Of a DNA stretch of 6,050 nt, positions 1 through 6,050 are shown piece by piece. Both the position numbers and the translations under genes were made by a program. Positions within the stretch are counted from its first letter, which is position 1; every line of letters starts with the position of its first letter. The notes beneath the pieces were generated by a model. That model saw only the letters and a list, made by a program, of their open reading frames with translations, was not told where the DNA came from and did no database searches. Origin of the DNA: Treponema sp. (GTDB lineage Bacteria > Spirochaetota > Spirochaetia > Treponematales > Treponemataceae); assembly GCA_017421145.1 (NCBI GenBank), contig JAFOTA010000223.1:1-6050 (forward strand), given 5' to 3'.

Positions 1-625
1 AAAGAGCCTGCACGCTGTCACCGAATTTACCTACGATTCCGAAATAATAGCGCCTTGCTTCACATGCCCATCCTTCCGGATCATCAAAACTTAAGGCTCC
101 GAATTTTCCGAATGCATCGGCAGAAAAAAGGACCTTTTCTTTTTCATCATAAGTCATCACCACTTCAGGCCAATGCACGTTCGGTGCCGCAATAAAGCGC
201 AGTGCATGTTCTCCTTCCGAACCACCAAGCTCAAGAACCGAACCTTCTTTTACGACAATCTGCCTTTCCGGGAAATCAGTTCCGAAAAGATTTTTCATGA
301 TCGTAAAAGCCATTTTCGAAGCGACGATTTTTGCATCCGGGTATGAATCAGCAAAAAGCTTTATGTTTGCCGAATGATCCATCTCCATGTGCTGAACTAC
401 AAGATAATCCGGTTTTCTTCCGCCTGATTCAGAAAGCACGGACTTCAAATTCGCAAGCCACTCATCTCCGAAATCTGCATCAACGGAATCCATGACGGCA
501 ATCTTGTCGGAAACAATCACATAGGAATTGTATGACATTCCATTAGGGACATCGAACTGTCCTTCAAACAAATCTATTTTTTTGTCATCAACCCCGATAT
601 ATTTTATTGTACTGCTGACGTTCAT
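1..625 (-). CDS. fprA: Flavodiiron protein (FprA-type A flavoprotein), N-terminal part; 3' end beyond the left edge
   Basis: Flavodiiron proteins are cytoplasmic enzymes that reduce O2 to water or NO to N2O at a di-iron site, using electrons delivered through FMN; anaerobes use them for detoxification. The 208 residues present cover most of the metallo-beta-lactamase-like domain. The motif QHMEMDHS supplies H79, E81, D83 and H84; APNVHWPE supplies H151; FSADAFGKFG supplies D170. These match the known iron-ligand pattern of the family. The last expected histidine ligand and the C-terminal flavodoxin-like FMN domain lie outside the window, so the enzyme's completeness cannot be judged, nor whether it carries a rubredoxin or other fusion. 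The start is the ATG at 625, with AAGAGGA seven bases upstream. That site lies inside the last codons of the upstream binding-protein gene, whose stop ends one base before this ATG, so translational coupling is likely. Family assignment is firm; O2 versus NO preference cannot be told. Confidence 0.93.
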   Translation of the reverse strand, partial: MNVSSTIKYIGVDDKKIDLFEGQFDVPNGMSYNSYVIVSDKIAVMDSVDADFGDEWLANLKSVLSESGGRKPDYLVVQHMEMDHSANIKLFADSYPDAKIVASKMAFTIMKNLFGTDFPERQIVVKEGSVLELGGSEGEHALRFIAAPNVHWPEVVMTYDEKEKVLFSADAFGKFGALSFDDPEGWACEARRYYFGIVGKFGDSVQAL

Positions 626-626
626 A

Positions 627-1817
627 TTAGAGTCCTCTTGCCCATTCGTATGTGCTCAAATATGGATCCGGCTTGATTGCTCCGGCTGTCGCCCATATTT
701 CATCGATAAGACCGTCCTTGTTGATTTTTCCGATGCGCACCTGCTTGTAAAGATGCTGGTTCGTTCCGTCGATGGTTACCGTTCCTTCCGGTGCAGTGAA
801 GCTCAATCCCTTTGCGGCCATGCGCACGTCTTCAACATCAAAGCTTCCGGCTTTCTCACATGCAGAAGCCCACATGTAGACGGCTATATAACCTGCTTCG
901 ATCGGGTCTCCGGTAACCCTGTCCATGCCGTATTCATTTTTATAATCCGCGACGAATTTCTGATTTTTTGTCGTTTCCGTCGTTTCATAATAATTCCATG
1001 CGACAAAATGCCCGATGAAATTTTCAACGCCGATTATGCTGATTTCTTCCTCTGAAATAGAAAAACTCATCACAGGAATTTTTTCCGCAGTGATTCCAAC
1101 ATCCTTGAGCTGCTTGAAAAAATAGACGTTTGAATCGCCGTTCAGCGTGTTGATTATTACATCCGGTTTTTCTTCAAGTATTTCGTTTATAACTGCAGAA
1201 AAATCAGAATGACCGAACGGAACATAAGTTTCACCTACGCATTCAGCCTGAAGCTCCCCGAACTGAGCACGGATAATCCTGTTTGTGGTACGCGGGAAAA
1301 CATAATCGCTTCCAATCAGATACATGCGCTTACCGAATTTTTCAGCGCAATAATCCACGGCAGGAACCACCTGCTGATTCGGAGACGCACCCATGTACAT
1401 TATGTTCGGACTAGCTTCCATTCCTTCGTACTGAACGGGATACCAAAGAAGGTTGTATAATTCTTCAACGACAGGTTTCACGGCTTTACGTGATGCAGAA
1501 GTCCAGCAGCCGAAAATTGTCGCAACATTTTCATCGGAAATTAGTTCCCTTGCCTTGTCAGCAAATGTCGCAGGATCGCTCGCTCCGTCAGCTTCAACAG
1601 GCATTATCTTTTTGCCAAGCACACCGCCGGCTTCATTTATTTCTTTTATTGCAAGAAGCTCCGAATCCCTTACGGCAGTTTCACTTATTGCCATGGTTCC
1701 CGTAAGCGAATGCAAAAGCCCGACTTTTACAACGTTGTCAGGATTCTGTTTTCCTTTACAGCCGATCACAAATGCCGAAAGCAAAATTCCCCCGGCAAAA
1801 ACCAAAATCTTTTTCAT
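627..1817 (-). CDS. urtA: UrtA-like urea/short-amide ABC transporter substrate-binding lipoprotein
   Basis: The 396-residue protein matches the UrtA branch of the type I periplasmic binding proteins (the Peripla_BP_5 group, which also includes the amide sensor AmiC). Family landmarks seen in order: VGLLHSLTGTMAISE (about 32-46), GCWTSASRKAV (103-113), WYPVQYEG (125-132), SPNQQVVPAVDY (145-156), GSDYVFPRT (169-177), NTLNGDSN (223-230), HFVAWNYYE (270-278), APEGTVTID (342-350) and the C-terminal DPY. Residues 1-20 form a lipoprotein signal peptide ending VIGC, so Cys20 should be lipidated and the mature protein membrane-tethered in the periplasm. The start chosen is the ATG at 1817, with GGGAGGAG five bases upstream. 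An in-frame TTG at 1832 would put that ribosome binding site inside the coding region. No urtB, C, D or E gene adjoins it: the next gene is a flavodiiron protein and the previous one a sensor cyclase. Ligand identity (urea, short amide or other) is inferred from family only. Confidence 0.92.
   Translation of the reverse strand: MKKILVFAGGILLSAFVIGCKGKQNPDNVVKVGLLHSLTGTMAISETAVRDSELLAIKEINEAGGVLGKKIMPVEADGASDPATFADKARELISDENVATIFGCWTSASRKAVKPVVEELYNLLWYPVQYEGMEASPNIMYMGASPNQQVVPAVDYCAEKFGKRMYLIGSDYVFPRTTNRIIRAQFGELQAECVGETYVPFGHSDFSAVINEILEEKPDVIINTLNGDSNVYFFKQLKDVGITAEKIPVMSFSISEEEISIIGVENFIGHFVAWNYYETTETTKNQKFVADYKNEYGMDRVTGDPIEAGYIAVYMWASACEKAGSFDVEDVRMAAKGLSFTAPEGTVTIDGTNQHLYKQVRIGKINKDGLIDEIWATAGAIKPDPYLSTYEWARGL
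633..639 (-). promoter_or_regulatory. Ribosome binding site of the flavodiiron gene, inside the end of the urtA-like gene
   Basis: AAGAGGA on the minus strand lies seven bases before the ATG at 625 and is built from the final Ala-Arg-Gly codons of the upstream gene. The upstream stop codon (629-627) sits between it and the ATG. Ribosomes ending the upstream gene would arrive at this site, which suggests coupled translation. Confidence 0.7.
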
Positions 1818-1822
1818 AATAT

Positions 1823-1829
1823 CTCCTCC
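1823..1829 (-). promoter_or_regulatory. Strong ribosome binding site that fixes the urtA-like start
   Basis: GGAGGAG on the minus strand, five bases before the ATG at 1817, is close to a perfect anti-16S match. It shows that translation begins at 1817 and not at the in-frame TTG at 1832, and it fits a highly expressed binding protein. Confidence 0.88.
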
Positions 1830-1862
1830 CAAAATTTCTCTCTCGGTTCATTTACGTTCTGA

Positions 1863-4800
1863 TTATAATACGTCATAGGCTATCATAATGCCTTTGCCCT
1901 TTACGTTGCATTCAACCGGCCCGCTGAATTTTATTCCGTTTTCTCCAGGAGCCATATGCTTGAACACTGATTCCGAAACACGTATGCCGCCTGGATTGGC
2001 AGCTGTTTCCATACGGCTTGCAACGTTCACAGTATCGCCCCATACATCATAGATGAATTTCGTGCGCCCGATAACTCCGGCAGTCGCAGGTCCGCTGTTA
2101 AGACCTATCCTAAGATTGAACTGAATTTTTGCGGTCTTGTTGTATTCTGCCAAATCCTCGAACATGCCTTTTGCAAAATCAATCATAAGCTGTGCATGCT
2201 TTTCATTCGGCGTAGGAAGTCCGCAAGTGGCCATATAAGCGTCTCCGATCGTCTTGATTTTTTCTATGCCGTGTTCCTGTGCGCGCTTGTCGAATCTTGT
2301 GAACAAATCATTAAGCGCATCGACGATTTCAGATGCAGAATGACCGCTTGAAGTTTTGGTAAACGAAACGATGTCAGAAAACAAAACGGTAACGTCATCA
2401 AAATCCTGACCGATTGAATGGATTCCGTCTTTGAGTTCCTTGGCGATTTCTTCAGGAAGAATGGCATGCAGAAGCTCATCGGACTTTTCCTTTTCAAGAT
2501 TCAATTCTGCCGTCCGCAGCTTTACAATGCGCTCAAGCCTTGCGTTTTCCTTCATCATCCTGCGCTGCTTCATATAGAAAGTCAAAAAAAGGCTTCCGAG
2601 AACAATCACCGCAAGGACGATCCAGAATCCAGGCATCTGGTAGATGAAAGGCTTTTGCAAGAAAAGAACCGCCTCCGCCTGCGCTGAATAAAATCCGTCT
2701 CCGTTTATCGCATTCACAAGGAAACGGTGTTCACCCGGTTTCAGGTTAGTATATGAAATTGTACGTGAAGAAGCCGGTGCGCTGAAATTATTTTCAAAAT
2801 TGGTCAGCTTGTGCGTGAATGTAAGGCGTTCAGGTGCATCAAAGCTCAGCCCTGTGTACGTTATGTCAACGCGCTTCGTTCCAGGATTCAGCGTTATTGA
2901 CGAAAGCTCATTCTGATAAAGCTTGTTGTCAAGAACCACCTCATTGTCAACGACCACGCTTTCAATCTGCACGAGAGGAGTAACGGGATTTTCCATGACC
3001 TTCATCGGATCATAGATTGCAATTCCGTCAACCATGGCAAACCAGATGCGGCCGAACTTGTCCATTATGCTTTTTGCAGTCGATGTGGGGCCGTCAGAAT
3101 CAAGCCCGTCATTTCTGTTGTAGAATTTCACCGACATGGTCTTGCGTTTTCCTGTTATAGTGCTTTCGATGTCTTCAAGCGACGCAGATGAAATTCCGTG
3201 GTTGCTCGTCATCCAGAGAGTATTGGTGGTATCCGCAATAATCTGGAACACTGAATCCGTTTCTATTCCATTTTCGGAATTCATGTTCTCAAAAACTTTC
3301 GGAACCCTCGTGCGGCTGTCAAAATCCGGGCAACGGGTGATTCCGCTTCCGCTGCAAATCCAGAACGCACCGTCAAGTTCCTGGGTGATTTTAAAAATCA
3401 CGTTTCCGGCAAGACCATCCGTAGATTCAAGGTGGGAGATAATTTTTTCATCCTGCAGAAGATAGATTCCGCCGCCGTCAGTACCCACCCAGATAATTCC
3501 GTTCGTATCTTCGTAGAGAGCCATTACATATTCGTTTTCAAGCCCGTTTGCCTGCTTTAAATTTTTGATGGATCCGTCTTCATGGATTATGCTGAGCCCC
3601 GTCGTAGTGCCGGCATAAATATCACCGGATTTCGTTTCTATTGCAACACGTACTTTGTTTCCCGCAAGACCATTGTCCGTCGTCCAGCTTTGTATTTCAT
3701 TTCCGTCATAGCGGAGCTGTCCGGGTTTTGTGTAGCAGCTCACGAGCAAATCACCGTTTTTTACTGCCTGGACATCCCTGACGCGCAATCCTTTCGTATA
3801 CTCCGTAAGCAGATTTTCAACCGGAACATCGTTTTCATAGCAGACAATGCCGCTGTCGGTCGCCGCCCAAATCTTTCCGGATCGGTCTTCCGTGATGCTG
3901 TTGACCGTAACACCCAGACGGTTCATCTTGAATTTTCCGTGCGTAAGTTTTCCGATTCCGTTCCGGTCGGTCGCTATCCAGATATTATCTTCACGGTCGC
4001 ATATTATCCTGTTGATTTTTGCCGAGTCAAGAATGTCGCCGTCGTATTCGTAAAATTTTCCATCTGATAAAGCAACGAGTCCTTTTTCGGTTCCGAACCA
4101 TAAAGTCCCGTCAGCTGCGGCATAGCTTGCGGTAACCGAAGTGTCGTCAATGAGAGTTCCGGTTTCCATTTTCTGCACAGAACCGTTTTCAATGCGCAGA
4201 AGCCCATGTTCACCAAGCCCGACCCAGAATACTCCTTTCAAATCCTGACAGATTGAAGTTGCAAAATAAATTCCATAAGGCTCCAGCTCAGACCTCTTTT
4301 TGAAAATACCTTCGGAAAAAGTAAAAAGCCCGCGCTCGTTTGACGTCAAAAGCCACATACGTCCGGCAGTATCACAATAAAAAGACGTGGCGATAATTCC
4401 TTTGTATATAGTTCCGGCTTCGAACTGGGGAGTTATCATGTGTCCCTCAGGAGTGATGTAGACAACGCCGGAAGCAGTTCCTACCCAGACATTTCCGTTC
4501 TTATCTTCGGCAAGGCAGCGGATCGAATTGTTCGGAAGACCGTTCTGCATCGTATAGGTTTTCTTTGATGTGCTGGAAATCCTCTGAAGCCCCTCGTCGT
4601 TTGATCCGAGCCACAGATTTCCCCGGGAGTCTTCAAGGATTGCGCGGACCGAAACAAAGGTCAGGTCATTTTCTGAATTCCGCTTATGGGTCGTAAATGT
4701 AACGCCGTCAAAGCGTGCAAGACCTTCGTAGGTTCCTATGTTGATATATCCGTCAGATGTCTGGGCTATATCAGTGACGGTCGTCCCGTTCAGCGATCCA

Positions 4801-4904
4801 AAAGAGTTCCATGACTGGTAGACATAATTATCGAAAAACGAATTCCGTGCGAACAAAAAGTGCGCCAAAAGAACAAATACAGCGCAAAAAATACTTCTTT
4901 TCAT
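1863..4904 (-). CDS. Periplasmic double beta-propeller / Y_Y_Y sensor with cytoplasmic class III adenylate cyclase domain
   Basis: This is a predicted one-pass membrane sensor that makes cAMP in response to a periplasmic signal (1013 residues, numbered from the ATG at 4904). Residues 1-20 form a signal peptide (MKRSIFCAVF, then a hydrophobic run). About 14 propeller repeats of the Reg_prop type (D-x-x-G-x-hydrophobic-W-hydrophobic-G-T...GL) follow between about 42 and 631, enough for two seven-bladed propellers. A Y_Y_Y-like beta-sandwich spans about 665-750, a membrane helix 758-778, and a charged helical linker 779-825. The cyclase domain spans about 830-1013. Metal ligands are D844 (FSDIVSFT) and D888 (TIGDAYM). 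Adenine-selecting residues are K884 (KIKTIG) and D953 (YDVWG). Transition-state residues are N960 and R964 (NVASR). K and D at the selecting positions indicate ATP; guanylate cyclases usually have E and C there. HAMP, kinase and receiver domains are absent. An in-frame ATG at 4931 would add nine residues, but the promoter -10 box lies between the two ATGs and neither has a ribosome binding site. Confidence 0.93.
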   Translation of the reverse strand: MKRSIFCAVFVLLAHFLFARNSFFDNYVYQSWNSFGSLNGTTVTDIAQTSDGYINIGTYEGLARFDGVTFTTHKRNSENDLTFVSVRAILEDSRGNLWLGSNDEGLQRISSTSKKTYTMQNGLPNNSIRCLAEDKNGNVWVGTASGVVYITPEGHMITPQFEAGTIYKGIIATSFYCDTAGRMWLLTSNERGLFTFSEGIFKKRSELEPYGIYFATSICQDLKGVFWVGLGEHGLLRIENGSVQKMETGTLIDDTSVTASYAAADGTLWFGTEKGLVALSDGKFYEYDGDILDSAKINRIICDREDNIWIATDRNGIGKLTHGKFKMNRLGVTVNSITEDRSGKIWAATDSGIVCYENDVPVENLLTEYTKGLRVRDVQAVKNGDLLVSCYTKPGQLRYDGNEIQSWTTDNGLAGNKVRVAIETKSGDIYAGTTTGLSIIHEDGSIKNLKQANGLENEYVMALYEDTNGIIWVGTDGGGIYLLQDEKIISHLESTDGLAGNVIFKITQELDGAFWICSGSGITRCPDFDSRTRVPKVFENMNSENGIETDSVFQIIADTTNTLWMTSNHGISSASLEDIESTITGKRKTMSVKFYNRNDGLDSDGPTSTAKSIMDKFGRIWFAMVDGIAIYDPMKVMENPVTPLVQIESVVVDNEVVLDNKLYQNELSSITLNPGTKRVDITYTGLSFDAPERLTFTHKLTNFENNFSAPASSRTISYTNLKPGEHRFLVNAINGDGFYSAQAEAVLFLQKPFIYQMPGFWIVLAVIVLGSLFLTFYMKQRRMMKENARLERIVKLRTAELNLEKEKSDELLHAILPEEIAKELKDGIHSIGQDFDDVTVLFSDIVSFTKTSSGHSASEIVDALNDLFTRFDKRAQEHGIEKIKTIGDAYMATCGLPTPNEKHAQLMIDFAKGMFEDLAEYNKTAKIQFNLRIGLNSGPATAGVIGRTKFIYDVWGDTVNVASRMETAANPGGIRVSESVFKHMAPGENGIKFSGPVECNVKGKGIMIAYDVL

Positions 4905-4910
4905 ACTATT

Positions 4911-4939
4911 ATTATAGAAGGGAATTTTCATTTTTGCAA
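4911..4939 (-). promoter_or_regulatory. Predicted sigma-70-type promoter of the sensor-cyclase gene, probably leaderless
   Basis: On the minus strand, TTGCAA (4939-4934) and TATAAT (4916-4911) are separated by exactly 17 bases. The -10 box is a perfect consensus and the -35 box matches 4 of 6. Counting seven bases from the -10 box puts transcription start at about 4904, the A of the predicted start codon, so the mRNA would have no leader. The element falls in the 36 bases between the amidohydrolase stop and the cyclase ATG at 4904. No Shine-Dalgarno sequence precedes either candidate ATG. Seen: boxes and spacing. Inferred: activity and start point. Confidence 0.6.
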
Positions 4940-4940
4940 A

Positions 4941-5732
4941 TTAATTCAATCCGTCCAGAAGTCTCCGTGCATTTTTATACAATATGGCATCCTTTTCTTC
5001 AGGGGTCAGGCCGAGCGCATTGAATCTTTCAAGCTCCCCGGCAAAATCCCACATGGGGAAATCAGAACCGAAGAGGAATTTGTCCGAACCGTGCTTCCTT
5101 ATCATTTCCAAGGCTTTATCAGGCGGAAGTTTCCACAAAGTGCTTGAGGTGTCAAAATAGATTTTCTGACCGACAAGATAATGCATGGAATTTTCCCATT
5201 CCGTGTACCCTCCGAAGTGTGCGGCGACAATCTTCAGATCAGGATGCTTTTTTATGAGGTTCAAAAAACGCTTTGGTCCGGAAAAATCATAGCGCCAGTC
5301 ACCGGCATGAAAGAGGATGGCCATGTTCAGCCCTTCAATCTTTTCATAGATTTTATCCATTGAATCATCATCTACTGAAAATTTCTGGAAATCCGGGTGG
5401 AGCTTTATTCCTTTGCATCCGGCTGCCTTGATTCTTTCAAGCTCCGAAGAAAAATCAGCATAATCCTGATGCATGGTTCCGAATCCGATGAACTCAGGGT
5501 GCCTTTCACATTCTTTGATTATAAAATCATTTATCACTTCAACCTGGCCGACAGATGTAGCCGCCGAACAAACGATATAATTTGTAATCCCGTTTTTTTT
5601 ACCGGATGAAATAAGCTCATCTGCCGTTCCATTCCATGCCATAGGAGCGTTGTCATAGAATCTGCTGATTGAACTGCTTGCCCGTGCAGCAATTTTTTCA
5701 GGATAGATATGCGCGTGAAAATCAATAATCAT
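4941..5732 (-). CDS. Amidohydrolase family (amidohydrolase_2-like) TIM-barrel metal-dependent hydrolase
   Basis: The 263-residue cytoplasmic protein has the metal-binding signature of the amidohydrolase superfamily, PF04909-like branch. DFHAH at the N-terminus gives H6 and H8, KLHPD gives H112, LFHAGD gives H142, AHFGG gives H172 and FGSDFP gives D224. The spacing of these histidines and the late aspartate fits one metal site at the mouth of a (beta/alpha)8 barrel, and the length is normal for the small members. Family members hydrolyse or decarboxylate many substrates, so the reaction cannot be named. The start is the ATG at 5732, with GAGG six bases upstream; an in-frame TTG at 5744 overlaps that site and is rejected. 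No signal peptide is present. The gene ends 36 bases before the sensor cyclase start and follows the upstream gene by 26 bases, so partial cotranscription is plausible. Its only visible link to the binding protein downstream is that both families handle amide-like compounds, which is weak. Confidence 0.9.
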   Translation of the reverse strand: MIIDFHAHIYPEKIAARASSSISRFYDNAPMAWNGTADELISSGKKNGITNYIVCSAATSVGQVEVINDFIIKECERHPEFIGFGTMHQDYADFSSELERIKAAGCKGIKLHPDFQKFSVDDDSMDKIYEKIEGLNMAILFHAGDWRYDFSGPKRFLNLIKKHPDLKIVAAHFGGYTEWENSMHYLVGQKIYFDTSSTLWKLPPDKALEMIRKHGSDKFLFGSDFPMWDFAGELERFNALGLTPEEKDAILYKNARRLLDGLN

Positions 5733-5738
5733 CTTATG

Positions 5739-5742
5739 CCTC
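5739..5742 (-). promoter_or_regulatory. Ribosome binding site deciding the amidohydrolase start
   Basis: GAGG on the minus strand lies six bases before the ATG at 5732, within TTGAGGCATAAG. The upstream in-frame TTG overlaps this site, so the ATG is the start. Confidence 0.65.
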
Positions 5743-5749
5743 AAAAATC

Positions 5750-5779
5750 ATAATAGTTTCAGCTGCTTTGTTTTACCAA
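5750..5779 (-). promoter_or_regulatory. Possible weak promoter before the amidohydrolase gene
   Basis: TTGGTA (5779-5774) and TATTAT (5755-5750) are spaced 18 bases apart on the minus strand, matching 4 of 6 and 5 of 6 consensus positions. Predicted transcription start is near 5743, giving an 11-base leader that holds the GAGG site. The -35 box lies inside the preceding gene's last codons. In AT-leaning DNA such a match can arise by chance. Confidence 0.3.
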
Positions 5780-6050
5780 CTGCGCTCCGTTAAAATCAAG
5801 GATTGATTTAACGCCGGTCATCGAAACGGATGCATTTGAAAGTGCAGGGGATGCACAGCTTGCGCCCGAAAGAGTCACGGCAGGAGCAGCAGACACAGAA
5901 ATCCGGGCTGAAACTTTTTCTTTCGGCAGTGCAGTTTCTATAGTCCTTACCGCAACGGGAATGGAAGTTTTCTTACCTGTCCGGTTAAGCGTTTCTGTGT
6001 AATAGATTCCTTCCGTAATCAGATCAGATGCATTGTCCAAAATGGAAGCC
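5759..6050 (-). CDS. Unrecognised protein, C-terminal fragment; 5' end beyond the right edge
   Basis: A reading frame is open from the right edge to a TGA at 5761-5759, giving the last 96 residues of a larger protein. The other two minus-strand frames hit stops within the first 35 bases. I do not recognise the family. The fragment begins with a mixed, probably helical stretch (SDLITEGIYYTETLNRTGKK), then a segment IPVAVRTIETALP. A region of about 40 residues rich in Ala, Ser and Val follows (ARISVSAAPAVTLSGASCAS), and the last residues are FNGAQLVKQSS. The Ser/Ala-rich part alternates polar and small hydrophobic residues, which could fit beta structure or an extended low-complexity tail. Codon use looks like that of its neighbours. 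It ends 26 bases before the amidohydrolase ATG on the same strand, so it may be the upstream member of the same operon. A TTG at 6040 could be read as a start, but the frame continues past it to the edge, so the gene is treated as partial. Confidence 0.6.
   Translation of the reverse strand, partial: ASILDNASDLITEGIYYTETLNRTGKKTSIPVAVRTIETALPKEKVSARISVSAAPAVTLSGASCASPALSNASVSMTGVKSILDFNGAQLVKQSS

Noticed and set aside
528..1055. Plus-strand open frame of 175 codons
   Set aside because: It lies opposite the strongly supported urtA-like and flavodiiron genes, has a Cys- and Phe-rich composition with no recognisable domain, and no ribosome binding site decides its start. It is a shadow of the minus-strand genes.
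1818..1862. Terminator between the cyclase and urtA-like genes
   Set aside because: The 45-base gap has no stable inverted repeat followed by a T run on the minus strand, so readthrough is more likely.
1862..1867. TATAAT overlapping the cyclase stop codon, as a -10 box for the urtA-like gene
   Set aside because: No acceptable -35 box appears at 15 to 19 bases; the best match is TTATGA at 15 bases, 3 of 6. There is no extended -10 TG. The box may simply reflect the Leu-stop codons, though a weak promoter cannot be excluded.
1453..1878. Plus-strand open frame of 141 codons over the urtA-like N-terminus
   Set aside because: It is antisense to the lipoprotein signal peptide and conserved UrtA motifs, with a Ser/Ala/Pro-rich composition typical of shadow frames.
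3582..4067. Plus-strand open frame of 161 codons
   Set aside because: It is fully inside the propeller-coding region of the sensor cyclase, whose repeats are continuous across it. No domain is visible in the antisense translation.
1863..4904. Frameshift or domain decay in the large sensor gene
   Set aside because: The frame is continuous, propeller repeats are present throughout, and all cyclase active-site residues are kept.
4904..4939. cAMP receptor (Crp-type) site feeding back on the cyclase promoter
   Set aside because: No TGTGA-N6-TCACA-like palindrome is visible. TTGCAA is self-complementary but too short to call an operator.

Overview
The window looks like chromosomal DNA of a host-associated anaerobic spirochaete, most likely a Treponema. 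The evidence is moderate base composition, a spirochaete-style lipoprotein, an anaerobe's flavodiiron protein, and a large periplasmic-propeller class III cyclase of a kind I associate with Treponema. The genus is an inference; nothing in the window proves it.

All five genes lie on the minus strand and are read from right to left. In transcription order: (1) the 3' end of an unrecognised gene (5759 to the right edge); (2) a small TIM-barrel amidohydrolase (4941-5732); (3) a transmembrane sensor of about 1013 residues with two predicted seven-bladed periplasmic beta-propellers, a Y_Y_Y domain, one membrane helix and a cytoplasmic adenylate cyclase domain (1863-4904); (4) an UrtA-type urea/amide-binding lipoprotein (627-1817); (5) the N-terminal 208 residues of a flavodiiron protein (1-625), which runs off the left edge. 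Gaps between genes are about 27, 36, 45 and 1 bases, so the window has no gene-free stretch over 300 bases. I saw no RNA gene, mobile element, CRISPR array or convincing terminator.

Two points stand out. First, the cyclase gene joins the ectodomain plan of Bacteroides hybrid two-component sensors to a class III cyclase that keeps all six expected catalytic and substrate-selecting residues, and these point to ATP. Second, the only well-formed promoter fits exactly in the 36-base gap before that gene and would start transcription at or next to the ATG, which predicts a leaderless mRNA. The gene lacks a ribosome binding site, while its neighbours have clear ones.

The UrtA homologue has no urea-permease or ATPase gene beside it here and sits directly after the sensor cyclase, so it could be either a transport component separated from its partners or a binding protein that feeds the sensor. 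The flavodiiron gene is tightly coupled to it and probably protects against oxygen or nitric oxide.
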